Shown here piece by piece: positions 42,997-51,131 of a stretch of 64,000 bases of DNA. The translations under genes were made by a program, and so were the position numbers. The notes beneath the pieces were generated by a model. It was not told where the DNA came from and did not search any database. It was given only the letters and a program-made list of their open reading frames with translations. Origin of the DNA: JARBUG01 sp035628915 (GTDB taxonomy: Bacteria; Bacillota; Sulfobacillia; Symbiobacteriales; Symbiobacteriaceae). The DNA is taken from contig DASPIW010000012.1 in NCBI GenBank assembly GCA_035628915.1, forward strand, positions 186,001-250,000, read 5' to 3'. Numbering within the stretch: position 1 is the first letter of the stretch; the number at the start of each line of letters is the position of its first letter.

Positions 42997-43491
42997 TTAG
43001 GGTTTCACCGCCAAATGGGCCGCCCGGGCCTGCTCCAGAACCCGTGCCGCCTCTTCATGCCCGTACCATCCCCGAATGATGACGGACTTCCCTTCGAGAT
43101 CCTTGTAGGTCCGGAAAAAGTGCTCGATCTCCCGGAGCATGTGCGGCGGTACGTCGCTCAGGTCCTTGACCTGCTCGAACCGGGGATCCTGCACCGGCAC
43201 GCCCAGCAGCTTGTTGTCGACGCCCTTGTCATCCTGCATGGACAGAACGCCAACCACCCGGGTGTCGATGATGCAGCCAGGCACCGTGGGATTGGTGATC
43301 ATCACCAGGATGTCGATGGGATCGCCGTCATCCTCCAGCGTCTCCGGAATATACCCATAGTCAGCCGGATAGTGTACGGGTGAATAGAGCACCCGGTCGA
43401 GGCGAAGAACGCCCCGCTCCTTGTCGAATTCGTACTTATTTTGGCTGCCGGCCGGAATCTCGATCAATGCCTCCACAATGAGCTCGCCCAA
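42997..43491 (-). CDS. ppa: Inorganic pyrophosphatase, family I
   Basis: A 164-residue soluble pyrophosphatase. Active-site segments are complete: EIPAGSQNKYEFDK, HYPADYGYIPETL, the metal-binding DDGDPIDILV, DNKLLGVP, and the K/Y-containing FFRTYKDLEGK. A TTG start at 43491 is assumed because the family begins close to this point; a GTG nine bases downstream is an alternative. The enzyme removes pyrophosphate made in biosynthesis. Confidence 0.95.
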   Translation of the reverse strand: MGELIVEALIEIPAGSQNKYEFDKERGVLRLDRVLYSPVHYPADYGYIPETLEDDGDPIDILVMITNPTVPGCIIDTRVVGVLSMQDDKGVDNKLLGVPVQDPRFEQVKDLSDVPPHMLREIEHFFRTYKDLEGKSVIIRGWYGHEEAARVLEQARAAHLAVKP

Positions 43492-43567
43492 CTCGCCCAG
43501 ACCCCTTTCGCTCTAGGGACTGCATCTATAATAGTGTTTGAACAATCCCCGCACAACCTTTTGACAG

Positions 43568-43602
43568 AAAAACACCTCCGCTGGTTACGGCGGAGGGTTT
43601 TT
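43568..43602. terminator. Bidirectional terminator between selenoprotein gene and ppa
   Basis: CCTCCGC and GCGGAGG pair around an eight-base loop. A-rich and T-rich flanks (AAAAAC before, GTTTTT after) let it act in both directions. It starts about 14 bases beyond the stop of the thioredoxin-like gene. Confidence 0.75.
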
Positions 43603-43615
43603 CCCCCATCTCCTG

Positions 43616-44290
43616 CTACCGAGAGGCCGCCGTAATCAGCTTGGCCAGGAACTGCGCTTCCGGCACGGCTCCTTCGACGGCGACGATCTCATTAAACACG
43701 GTCTTGGGCACGCCCATAACGTTGTATTTCTGAGCCAGATACGGGAATTCGGTCACCTCGTACACGTCGGCGGTGACCAGGGGACTCTCCATGGCCATCA
43801 TATGCGCCATCCTGGCGGCACGCGGGCAGTGCGGTCAGGTAGGTGTTGTGAATACCTGAATATGCACCGGACGGGTCAGGGCTGCCAGCGCTTCACGGCT
43901 GGCGGCGGTCAGTTTCGTCGTACCCCGGGACAAGTCGACAATGTCTTCAATGAGCGCTGAGAATTCGTACCCGGACGGGATGCCGAAGAACCGGACGAGG
44001 CCGCGTGCTTGCCCGCTCAATTCGAGGGCGGGAATGCGGCTGATTCCGTGCTCGCGGGCCTCCTCCGCCTGCCGCACGAAGTCGATGGTCTCCAACCGGA
44101 GCTTGTCTGTCAGGGCCGAAAGTTCCTCGAGGAGCAGCCGCTCCTCCTGGCAGTATCGGCATTCCGCAGCGGGCAGCGTAAGGGGCGACTCACCCTGGGT
44201 GTAGAAGGCCATGGTGACCGGGTCACGCAGTTCCCGCGTGAACAGGTTGCGCAGGAACTCCACATCTTTTTGCGACAGAATCGCCATCAT
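43616..44290 (-). CDS. Two-domain thioredoxin-like protein disulfide oxidoreductase, probable selenoprotein (in-frame TGA at 43837-43835)
   Basis: Read through one in-frame TGA, the gene encodes 224 residues starting at the ATG at 44290, five bases after AAGGAG. Both halves are thioredoxin folds, as in protein disulfide oxidoreductases (PDO, glutaredoxin-like). The first has CRYC at residues 44-47 and a cis-proline in GISRIPALE. The second has FTTPT, then the TGA codon, then PHCP, followed by VMGVPKTVFN with the second cis-proline. The TGA falls exactly at the first cysteine of the second CxxC, giving UPHC. Protein-like reading continues in the same frame to residue 224, the usual PDO length. 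A hairpin 13 bases after the TGA could be the SECIS. An ordinary nonsense mutation is the alternative, but the position argues against it. Confidence 0.85.
43804..43821 (-). promoter_or_regulatory. Candidate bacterial SECIS hairpin
   Basis: Starting 13 bases after the in-frame TGA, GTGCC pairs with GGCGC (one G-U pair) around the eight-base loop GCCAGGAT. Distance and size suit a bacterial selenocysteine insertion element recognised by SelB, though the stem is short and no sequence consensus is strict enough to confirm it. Confidence 0.5.
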
Positions 44291-44374
44291 CCATACTCCT
44301 TCCCGAGGGGACAGCGGAGTGTTGTGGGATCCCGTCCTCATTATATTGAATATTCATAGACGTGGGTAGCATCC

Positions 44375-45988
44375 TCATTCCACGGCGGACCTGTGCGCAG
44401 CGGCCAACGCCCGATACTGCGCTACCTGCTGCTCGCGCTGGTCGGCCGTCCACCCCAGCAGGCCGCCCATGAGTTCGGATACAGGGGCAGCCGCGGACAG
44501 GCCATGGTCCGGACTGAAGAGCAGCAGCGACGACCGGCGGTCGAGAAAATCGGCCACGGTCATGGCCATTTCGTGCTCAACAGCCAGCCTGACTTCGCCC
44601 CGGAGGACCGGCACCCCATCAGCCACCGGCTCCAGCCATGCGGAGTCCTCGAGCCCCATAGCCAGGAGCGTTGCGGCGTGGGCGCCGTACAGCCAGGCGA
44701 TACGCTCCGCCGCTTCCCGCCCGATGCCGAGGGCTTTCAGGTCGGGGGCGGCGCCACGGGCACCCGGGAGAGGCACGGTGCCCGTCCGTGGGCTCCGGTC
44801 GGGGGCAAGTCCCAGCGCGTGCTCCACGTAAGTCATGACCCGGCGGGACATCGGGCGGTATGTCGTTAGTTTTCCGCCGGCGACTGTCAGTAAACCCTCG
44901 GGCCCGGACCACACTTCGTCATGCCGCGAGGTGTCCCGCGGCGTCTTTCCCGGCTCGGCGATTAACGGCCGCAATCCGGCCCAGGTTCCGATGATGTCCT
45001 GGTGCGTTAGCTCCAGCGCCGGGAAACACTCACGGACCAGGTCCAGCAGGTTGCTGATGGCCCGCCCGTCTGCCGTGATTAGGTCCATGGGGCCATCGTA
45101 GGAGTCGTCGGTCGTGCCGGCGTACACGTAGTCCCAGCGGCGAATGGCGAAGCCGGACCGCCCCGAAGGGGCGATCAGCGCGACGGCCCCTTCCACCGGG
45201 AGCCGGGCCGCCCGGAACAGAATATGGATGCCCTTGCTCGGAAGCAGCGCCTTGGGCGACGGCTTTCCGCTGAGGGCAAGGGTCGCGGCCGCCCAGGGAC
45301 CGGTGGCGTTGACCGTGACCCGGGCCCGCACCCTGTGAGTCAGCCCGGAAAGCTCGTCGCGCACGGTTGCCCCCACCACCCGGCCCCGCTCCTGATCCAG
45401 CGCGAGTGCCGGGGCGTGGTTCGCCAGCAGGGCGCCGTATTCGGCCGCGCTGAGGGCATTTTCCAGCGTCAGCCGGGCATCGTCGGTCACATACTCGCCA
45501 TACATGAAGCCGCCCTTCATGTCACGGCGCAGGCCGGGAAGCTTCTGCAGCAGTTCTTCAGCGGTGAGCATCTGGTACCGGTCCGCTGGAGCGGCACCCG
45601 CGAGCCGGTCGAACAGCCACAGCCCGAAACGGTACTTGGTGAGGCTGTTGCCCTGGAAAATCGGGAAAAGAAACGGGAGCGGGTGGACCAGGTGTGGCGC
45701 GATGCGGCGCAGCGTTCTGCGCTCCCTCGCCGCTTCCCACACCATACCGACGTCGCCGTGTTCGAGGTAGCGCAGGCCGCCGTGAATCAGCTTGGAAGAA
45801 CGGCTGGATGTGCCGCAGCCGAAGTCGTCCCGCTCGACCAGGGCCACGGAGAGCCCACGCATGGCTGCCGCACGGGCCAACCCGCAGCCGGTGATGCCCC
45901 CGCCCATAATCAGCAGGTCCATCTCCCGGGACGCCATCTGCTCCAGGGCGGCCAGCCGGCCGGCCGAGCTGAAGGGATGAGCGGTCAC
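44375..45988 (-). CDS. glpD: FAD-dependent glycerol-3-phosphate dehydrogenase
   Basis: I use the GTG at 45988 (537 residues), which overlaps the upstream stop as ATGTGA and follows GGAGGAGG; the long upstream extension of the frame is not real. The FAD-binding Rossmann motif LIMGGGITGCGLARAAAMRG, the RSSKLIHGGLRYLEHGD substrate segment, a DDARLTLENALSAAEYGA stretch and KLTTYRPMSRRVM define GlpD. It oxidises glycerol-3-phosphate to dihydroxyacetone phosphate and feeds electrons to quinones or another acceptor. It forms a two-gene operon with the FAD oxidase upstream. Confidence 0.94.
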   Translation of the reverse strand: MTAHPFSSAGRLAALEQMASREMDLLIMGGGITGCGLARAAAMRGLSVALVERDDFGCGTSSRSSKLIHGGLRYLEHGDVGMVWEAARERRTLRRIAPHLVHPLPFLFPIFQGNSLTKYRFGLWLFDRLAGAAPADRYQMLTAEELLQKLPGLRRDMKGGFMYGEYVTDDARLTLENALSAAEYGALLANHAPALALDQERGRVVGATVRDELSGLTHRVRARVTVNATGPWAAATLALSGKPSPKALLPSKGIHILFRAARLPVEGAVALIAPSGRSGFAIRRWDYVYAGTTDDSYDGPMDLITADGRAISNLLDLVRECFPALELTHQDIIGTWAGLRPLIAEPGKTPRDTSRHDEVWSGPEGLLTVAGGKLTTYRPMSRRVMTYVEHALGLAPDRSPRTGTVPLPGARGAAPDLKALGIGREAAERIAWLYGAHAATLLAMGLEDSAWLEPVADGVPVLRGEVRLAVEHEMAMTVADFLDRRSSLLLFSPDHGLSAAAPVSELMGGLLGWTADQREQQVAQYRALAAAHRSAVE

Positions 45989-47409
45989 ATCTGCTCGCCT
46001 CCTCCTTGCGGGAGAAGGGCGCCGGGGTTCATGAGCCCCCGTGGGTCCAAGGTTTGCTTGAGCGCTGTCAGCAGCGGGTAGGCAGTGCCCAGCTGGCGGG
46101 GCATCCAGGGCGCCCGGAGGCGGCCAATGCCATGGTGATGAACGATGTGGCCGCCGCAGGCCAGCGTGGTCTCCATGACCCGCTGCCACACCGAGCCATA
46201 GACCCGCTCCACCTCAGCCGGGTCGCGTGGGGGCTGGGCGGCCCAAATGAAGTAAAGGTTGGTCCCCTGCGGGTAGCTATGGCTGGAGTGCCCCGAGATC
46301 ACCAGCACCTCAGGGATCTCCTGCCGGATGCGGCCAGTGACCTGCTCGTAGATATCGCCAATGCGGTCCCACCCAGCTGCCACTTCAATCGTATCGACGA
46401 TGATGCCCATGGCCGTCAGCTGGTCGAAGAGATGCACGTCATTTCTGTGCTCCAGCCATTTTTCCACGGGCCCGGGGCCCAGGGGCCGGGCGCCGCCCAC
46501 CTGTGCGATTGCATCGATCGCCGCTCCCTCGGCCGTAGCGTAGGTCGTGGGGCCTTCCGACAGCAATAGCAGCAGCGATTCGCTTTCACCCACGGTATCC
46601 GGGTAGCTCCGCTCCGCCTCGGTCCTGTCGTGGAGCCGTACTACGGCGGGGCGCCAGCCCTCGCGCATGATGCCCTGGATGATCATCAGCCCATCGCGCA
46701 CCGACGGCACGGCATAGGCCTGCAGCCAGCGCCCGGCAGGCTTGGGGACGATTTTCAGGGTAACCTCCGTAATGACGCCGAAGGCCCCTTCGGACCCCAG
46801 CCAGAGCCCCCGCAGGTCCGGGCCCGCGGCCCACCGGGGCACGGGGCCGGCTCTGGCGATGGTACCGTCCGGCAGGACCGCCTCCAACCCCACAAGCAGG
46901 TCTTCGATGTTGCCGTACTTGGTGGAAAACTGCCCGGCGCTCCGCGTCGCGACCAGGCCGCCGAGCTGTGCCAGGTCAATCGACTGGGGGTAGTGGCCCG
47001 TCGTGTAGCCCTTCCGGCCAAGCCACGCTTCTAATTTGGCTAGCAGTACGCCGGCCTGGGCTGTGACGGTCAGGTTTTCTTCATCAATATGTAGAATGCC
47101 ATCCAGGGCTCCCATGTCGAGGGCCACGGCGCCCGCCGGCGGCTGGGCGCCGCCGGTCACTCCGGAGCCGCCGCCATAAGGAACCACCGCAATTCCTTGA
47201 TTGTATAGGAAGCGGAGGGCGCCGGCCACTTCCGGCACGGACTGTGGTCGCACCACGCAAGCAGGGGTCGGCAATTCGGCGCCCACCACGCGTTGAACGA
47301 GCCGCAGGGGCCAGGTATCCGTAGCCCGCTGTGCCCGCGTTGCGTTGTCGGTTATGACCCTGTCATGACCGAGCAAGGCCTGCAGGTCTGCCACCCATGC
47401 GCCATCCAT
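45985..47409 (-). CDS. FAD-binding oxidase, alkyl-DHAP-synthase-like
   Basis: A 474-residue protein from the ATG at 47409, eight bases after AAGGAGG. The vanillyl-alcohol-oxidase-type FAD domain is marked by VVRPQSVPEVAGALRFL, VVPYGGGSGVTGG and the segment LGGLVATRSAGQFSTKYGNI, followed by EDLLVGLEAVLPDG. The C-terminal cap ends with HHHGIGRLRAPWM, a histidine-rich site found in alkyldihydroxyacetonephosphate synthase and related proteins. Candidate roles are ether-lipid synthesis from DHAP, or oxidation of a 2-hydroxyacid such as lactate or glycolate. Its overlap with glpD, which makes DHAP, favours a glycerophosphate-linked role. Confidence 0.85.
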   Translation of the reverse strand: MDGAWVADLQALLGHDRVITDNATRAQRATDTWPLRLVQRVVGAELPTPACVVRPQSVPEVAGALRFLYNQGIAVVPYGGGSGVTGGAQPPAGAVALDMGALDGILHIDEENLTVTAQAGVLLAKLEAWLGRKGYTTGHYPQSIDLAQLGGLVATRSAGQFSTKYGNIEDLLVGLEAVLPDGTIARAGPVPRWAAGPDLRGLWLGSEGAFGVITEVTLKIVPKPAGRWLQAYAVPSVRDGLMIIQGIMREGWRPAVVRLHDRTEAERSYPDTVGESESLLLLLSEGPTTYATAEGAAIDAIAQVGGARPLGPGPVEKWLEHRNDVHLFDQLTAMGIIVDTIEVAAGWDRIGDIYEQVTGRIRQEIPEVLVISGHSSHSYPQGTNLYFIWAAQPPRDPAEVERVYGSVWQRVMETTLACGGHIVHHHGIGRLRAPWMPRQLGTAYPLLTALKQTLDPRGLMNPGALLPQGGGEQM

Positions 47410-47434
47410 GTGGGGTTCCTCCTTGCGCTCCGCA

Positions 47435-47454
47435 TTGTACAGTTTTCTGTACAA
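47435..47454. promoter_or_regulatory. Perfect palindromic operator between divergent genes
   Basis: TTGTACAG and CTGTACAA are exact inverted repeats separated by TTTT, 26 bases upstream of the FAD-oxidase start and about 85 bases upstream of the divergent regulator. It is the obvious binding site for that regulator and could control both directions. Confidence 0.7.
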
Positions 47455-47539
47455 CAGAGTATTCCGCATCATGTGGCGCGGTTCCTGCCAGGAGAACAAT
47501 CATGGCCTACCGAAATAGACGCCGATATCGAAAGGGGGA

Positions 47540-48457
47540 TTGAGCCCCTTGCTGCACCGCTATGGATCGGTAGCTGAGTCGCTGGCGCTGCGGCTGCTTG
47601 CCCTGCAGGAGGGCGAGCGCCTGGCGCCGGTTCACCAGTTAGCCGCGGAGTTCGGCACCGGGCGGGGAACTGTGCAGTCAGCCCTCAAGGTCTTAACTGA
47701 CGGAAACGCCGTTGTACTTGAGACGCAGGGGAACCGGGGGTCCTTTATCCGACAGGTTGACCGGCAAAAGCTGCTGACGATTGCCGGGGTCTTTCCGTTG
47801 ATCGGGGCGATGCCCGTAGCCTACTCCACCCGTTTCCAGGGGCTGGCGGCGGGACTGACGCGCGCCTTCGAAGCGGCGGCGCTGCCGCTGGTGCTGGCGC
47901 AGCTGCGGGGCGGCCGGAACCGCCTGCATTTCTTGCGGACGGGGCGCTGCGACTTCGCTGTGATCTCCAAACTGGCGTGGCAGCAGGAAGAGCCCGCCGG
48001 CGACGTGGTCCTTGTACACAGCTTTGGTGCCGGGTCCAACGTAAGCGACCATGTGCTGGTGCTCGCCAGGTCAGGCGCCCGGGGTATCGAAGACGGCATG
48101 CGCGTCGGCGTGGACCCGTCGTCGTATGACCACGTGCGCCTGACACAGGCCGAGTGCGAGGGCAAGGCGGTCACGCTGGTGGAGATTTCGTATGCACAGG
48201 CCCTGCCTCGTCTGCTGTCCGGGGCGATTGACGCGGCCGTGTGGGATATGGAAGTGCCGTTGCCAACTACCCTGCCGGTGGCGGTCGTGCCGCGAGAGCA
48301 CCGTAACCCGGCCGGGGACCCGGATACGGAGGCGGTGATGGTGACCCGCAGCGAGTCCGGCGCCCTGGGCGCCCTTCTGGCCCGGGCCATACAGCCGGCC
48401 ACGGTGACGGAAATCCAGCGGCGCGTGCTCGCCGGAGCAGAGATGCCGGTGTTCTAG
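47540..48457 (+). CDS. YhfZ-like regulator: GntR-type winged helix plus binding-protein-like domain
   Basis: A 305-residue protein starting at TTG (47540) after AAAGGGGGA. The N-terminal 75 residues form a GntR-like winged helix (LALRLLALQEGERLAPVHQL, then GTGRGTVQSALKVLTDGN). The C-terminal 220 residues resemble a periplasmic-binding-protein core (GCDFAVISKLAWQQ-like segment, RVGVDPSSYDHVRLT and DAAVWDMEVPLP), which would bind a small effector. This architecture is that of the YhfZ family. Divergent position and the palindrome between suggest control of the FAD-oxidase/glpD operon. The effector is unknown. Confidence 0.8.
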   Translation: MSPLLHRYGSVAESLALRLLALQEGERLAPVHQLAAEFGTGRGTVQSALKVLTDGNAVVLETQGNRGSFIRQVDRQKLLTIAGVFPLIGAMPVAYSTRFQGLAAGLTRAFEAAALPLVLAQLRGGRNRLHFLRTGRCDFAVISKLAWQQEEPAGDVVLVHSFGAGSNVSDHVLVLARSGARGIEDGMRVGVDPSSYDHVRLTQAECEGKAVTLVEISYAQALPRLLSGAIDAAVWDMEVPLPTTLPVAVVPREHRNPAGDPDTEAVMVTRSESGALGALLARAIQPATVTEIQRRVLAGAEMPVF

Positions 48458-48458
48458 G

Positions 48459-48499
48459 AAAAGGGCGCCCCGACCACATGCGGTCGGGGCGCCCTTTTT
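48459..48499. terminator. Bidirectional terminator between convergent genes
   Basis: AAAAGGGCGCCCCGACC and GGTCGGGGCGCCCTTTTT form a 15-bp-plus perfect stem around a short ACATGC loop, with A and T runs outside. It serves the YhfZ-like gene from the left and nrfA from the right. Confidence 0.95.
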
Positions 48500-48512
48500 C
48501 TTGGAGTGCTGC

Positions 48513-49817
48513 TTACTGCTTGGCTGCGGCCTGAATCGCCTTGGTTTCGGCCTGGCGGGCCAGGTCAATGGCGTCGGCGATGGTCTCCAGGAACTTCTGC
48601 GGGTTGTGGAAGCCCGTCGAGTTCTCAGCCGAGGCGAGATCCCAGTAGAACTGGGCTTCCCGGTGCAGCACCCGGGCTTCGTCCAGCAGCTTCGCATCGA
48701 CGCCGGCCACGGCCTTCGCCTTCTCAATCGCCAGGATGGCCGCCTTATTGGCCTCGCCGGCCCGGTCAAGCCCTTCCTTGACACGGTCCTGGGTGTGCAG
48801 GACCCGGTCGCGCATCTCCTTCTCACTCTGCTTGTGGCAAGTCGAGCAGGACTGTGTGAAGGTCCGCATGGGGGAGGTCCACCAGTGCGAAGAGATCTTG
48901 GTGGTGCCTTCCTTCATATAAGGCATGTGGCAGTCAGCGCAGGAGAGCCCTGCCGCCTGGTGGGCGCTGCCCTGGAACATCTCAAATTCGGGATGCTGAG
49001 CCTTCAGCATGCCGCCATCGGTCTGCGGATGCTTCCAGTCAGAGAAGGCCTGCTCCTGATAATAGGCGTACATATTTTCAGGCTCGAAGCCCTTGTCCCA
49101 CGGGAAGTAAACCTTGTTGCTGTCCTTCGGGTTGAAGAAGTACTCGACATGGCACTGCGCACACACATACGAGCGCATATCCTGGCGGGTTGCATACTGC
49201 AGGCTGATGCCGCGCCGGGTCAGGGCCTCGGTCAGGGCAGGACGGGTGATCCGCAGTTCCATGGTCTCCGGGTTGTGGCAGTCGGAGCAGGAGATGGGAT
49301 GCTTGAACTGCGCCTTGTTCTCGCCTTCCAGCAGCTTGGTGTTGTAGAAGCTGTTGCCCATCTTTTCGATGAGCGCCGGCACCTGGGCCGACTTGCAGTA
49401 CATGCAGGTCAGGTTGGTCGCCGCACCGATGCGCTTGGTGCCCACGGTGCCGTTGCCGCCCATGGCGTCGTCGTTGGTGTACACGTGGCCGCGGGCCTCA
49501 TTGTACTCCTTGGAGAAGCCGTAGCCATTCCACAGGGTGACCATGTAGGGGAACTGCTCGAGACGGCTTTTCTTCTTCTCGGAAGAAGCGTATTTAAGGG
49601 CTGGGGGCAGCGTCTGGGCGTTCTTCATATAGGAATCGAAGTGCCGGGGGTATAGCGCCTTGAAGGCAGCGGGATCGGTCGTATCCTTGGGCAGAGACTC
49701 CGCAGCGGAGACCTTCTCAGTCGGGATCTCCCGGGTGGAAACGGCGTAGAAGGCGCCACCGGCCACGATCGCCACGCCCAGCACCACACCGCCGATGATC
49801 ATCGCAAGTCGCTTCAT
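48513..49817 (-). CDS. nrfA: Ammonia-forming cytochrome c nitrite reductase NrfA
   Basis: A 434-residue exported pentahaem enzyme; the ATG at 49817 gives a conventional signal helix (LAMIIGGVVLGVAIVAGGAFY). The catalytic haem motif has lysine (CMYCK), followed by four CxxCH sites (CSDCH, CAQCH, CADCH and CSTCH). Residues typical of the active site and calcium site (for example the conserved Y/Q region before CADCH) are present. It reduces nitrite to ammonium with six electrons outside the membrane. It lies 17 bases after nrfH, which should anchor it and pass on quinol electrons. Confidence 0.96.
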   Translation of the reverse strand: MKRLAMIIGGVVLGVAIVAGGAFYAVSTREIPTEKVSAAESLPKDTTDPAAFKALYPRHFDSYMKNAQTLPPALKYASSEKKKSRLEQFPYMVTLWNGYGFSKEYNEARGHVYTNDDAMGGNGTVGTKRIGAATNLTCMYCKSAQVPALIEKMGNSFYNTKLLEGENKAQFKHPISCSDCHNPETMELRITRPALTEALTRRGISLQYATRQDMRSYVCAQCHVEYFFNPKDSNKVYFPWDKGFEPENMYAYYQEQAFSDWKHPQTDGGMLKAQHPEFEMFQGSAHQAAGLSCADCHMPYMKEGTTKISSHWWTSPMRTFTQSCSTCHKQSEKEMRDRVLHTQDRVKEGLDRAGEANKAAILAIEKAKAVAGVDAKLLDEARVLHREAQFYWDLASAENSTGFHNPQKFLETIADAIDLARQAETKAIQAAAKQ

Positions 49818-49834
49818 TCGTTGTCTGTCTCCTT

Positions 49835-50290
49835 TCACTGTCCGACACGCGTGGGCCGGTCGTGGGGGGTGGCGCGGTGGCAGTCCGTGCAGTTCCGCGC
49901 CGGGGCGCCCCCGTGCAGATTCTCAAAGAGGCTGGCATGGCAGTCCCGGCAGTTCGCCTCAACGGTCTTGAACCCGCTCTCCGTAAGCTTCACGACGTCA
50001 GGCTCCGTGTGGGTCAGCGTCACGTACACATGCCGTGCACTCACTTTGGCCTCGTCGATCGGCTTGGCCCAGAACCCATGGGGGCTGTGGCAGTCGAGGC
50101 AGGACAGGTCGCGGTGGGCAGATCTGGTCTTGCTGTCGATCTCGGGCGTCATCAAGTGGCATGTTCCGCAGGCTTCATTGGACCCCATCGCTTTGCCGAC
50201 GGCCGGCACCTGAAGCAGCGCCGCCACCAGCAGGAAGAGACCAAACAGGCCGCCGGCGGTAACCAAGAGGCGTAAGCCCCATGTGGGCAT
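49835..50290 (-). CDS. nrfH: NapC/NirT-family quinol dehydrogenase NrfH
   Basis: From the ATG at 50290 (GGGGGGTGA upstream) the protein has 151 residues. One N-terminal membrane helix (LLVTAGGLFGLFLLVAALLQV) is followed by four haem-c motifs: CGTCHLM, CLDCH, CRDCH and CTDCH. The methionine after the first CxxCH matches the unusual haem-1 ligation of NrfH. It is the membrane anchor and electron donor of NrfA. Confidence 0.95.
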   Translation of the reverse strand: MPTWGLRLLVTAGGLFGLFLLVAALLQVPAVGKAMGSNEACGTCHLMTPEIDSKTRSAHRDLSCLDCHSPHGFWAKPIDEAKVSARHVYVTLTHTEPDVVKLTESGFKTVEANCRDCHASLFENLHGGAPARNCTDCHRATPHDRPTRVGQ

Positions 50291-50344
50291 CGCTTCACCC
50301 CCCTTCGTTCTCCCTGCGAGTCTAGTTCGATACATCACGAACGC

Positions 50345-50380
50345 AAAAAAGGCCCTGGGTCGGGGGCCGACCTCAGGGCC
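50345..50380 (-). terminator. Intrinsic terminator of the two-component operon
   Basis: On the minus strand GGCCCTGAGGTCGG and CCGACCCAGGGCC pair with one mismatch, followed by TTTTTT. It lies between the response regulator stop and nrfH, so nrfHA has its own promoter in the short space before 50290. Confidence 0.9.
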
Positions 50381-50435
50381 ATCGTATCAACGAAAGGTTT
50401 AAGGTTGCTTTAAGGTTTCTTACAAAATCCTTATC

Positions 50436-51131
50436 CTAGGGATCAAATTTATAGCCGATCCCCCACACCGTCTTGAGATGCGCCGGGTCGCTAGGGTTCT
50501 TTTCGATCTTCTCGCGCAGGCGCCGGATGTAGACGGTCACCGACGACTGATCGCCCCCATTCTCTTCCGGCCAGAAGCGCTCCATTAGAGTCTCCCGGCT
50601 GAAAACGTGGCCGGGGTGGGTCGCCATCAGCCAGAGGAGCTTGAACTCCCGCGGCGTCAACTCCACACTGCGCCCAGCTATGGTCACCAGATGGGTAGCT
50701 TTGTCCATTTCGAGGCTGCCGGCCATGACATGATCAGCCGATGCGGTCGGGGCGGCCGGCTGCGTGCGGCGTAAAATGGCCCGCACCCGCATGACGAGCT
50801 CGCCGAGGCTGAACGGCTTGGTCAGGTAATCATCGGCGCCCAGGCGGAAGCCGACCAGCTTATCGGTCTCCTCGCCACGGGCGGACAGGATCAGAATCGG
50901 CATCTGGCTGCCGCTCATGCGAACCCGGCCGCACACTTCAAAGCCATCCAGCCCCGGAATGCCAATGTCGAGAATCATCAGGTCCGGTCGGGCGTTGCGG
51001 GCCAGCATCAGCGCCGCTTCGCCGTCGACGGCGGTCTGTACCCCGAAACCTTCTTGGCGCAGCGCCTCGCCGACGGCCTTGAGAATCTTGGTGTCATCAT
51101 CGACAACGAGGATCTCCTTAGTCCTCCCCAT
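50436..51131 (-). CDS. OmpR/PhoB-family response regulator
   Basis: A 231-residue regulator. The receiver domain (residues 1-120) has ILVVDDDTKIL, the phosphoacceptor in DLMILDIGIPGLDG, and LTKPFSLGEL. The C-terminal winged helix has VELTPREFKLLWLMATHPGH, then VFSRETLMERFW and the recognition region DQSSVTVYIRRLREKIE. It overlaps the end of the sensor kinase by 14 bases and lies directly upstream of nrfHA on the same strand, so nrfHA is a likely target. Confidence 0.94.
   Translation of the reverse strand: MGRTKEILVVDDDTKILKAVGEALRQEGFGVQTAVDGEAALMLARNARPDLMILDIGIPGLDGFEVCGRVRMSGSQMPILILSARGEETDKLVGFRLGADDYLTKPFSLGELVMRVRAILRRTQPAAPTASADHVMAGSLEMDKATHLVTIAGRSVELTPREFKLLWLMATHPGHVFSRETLMERFWPEENGGDQSSVTVYIRRLREKIEKNPSDPAHLKTVWGIGYKFDP

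Noticed and set aside
43616..43810. Separate 64-residue thioredoxin-like gene
   Set aside because: It has no start signal and lacks its redox motif; it is the in-frame continuation of the upstream gene beyond the TGA codon.
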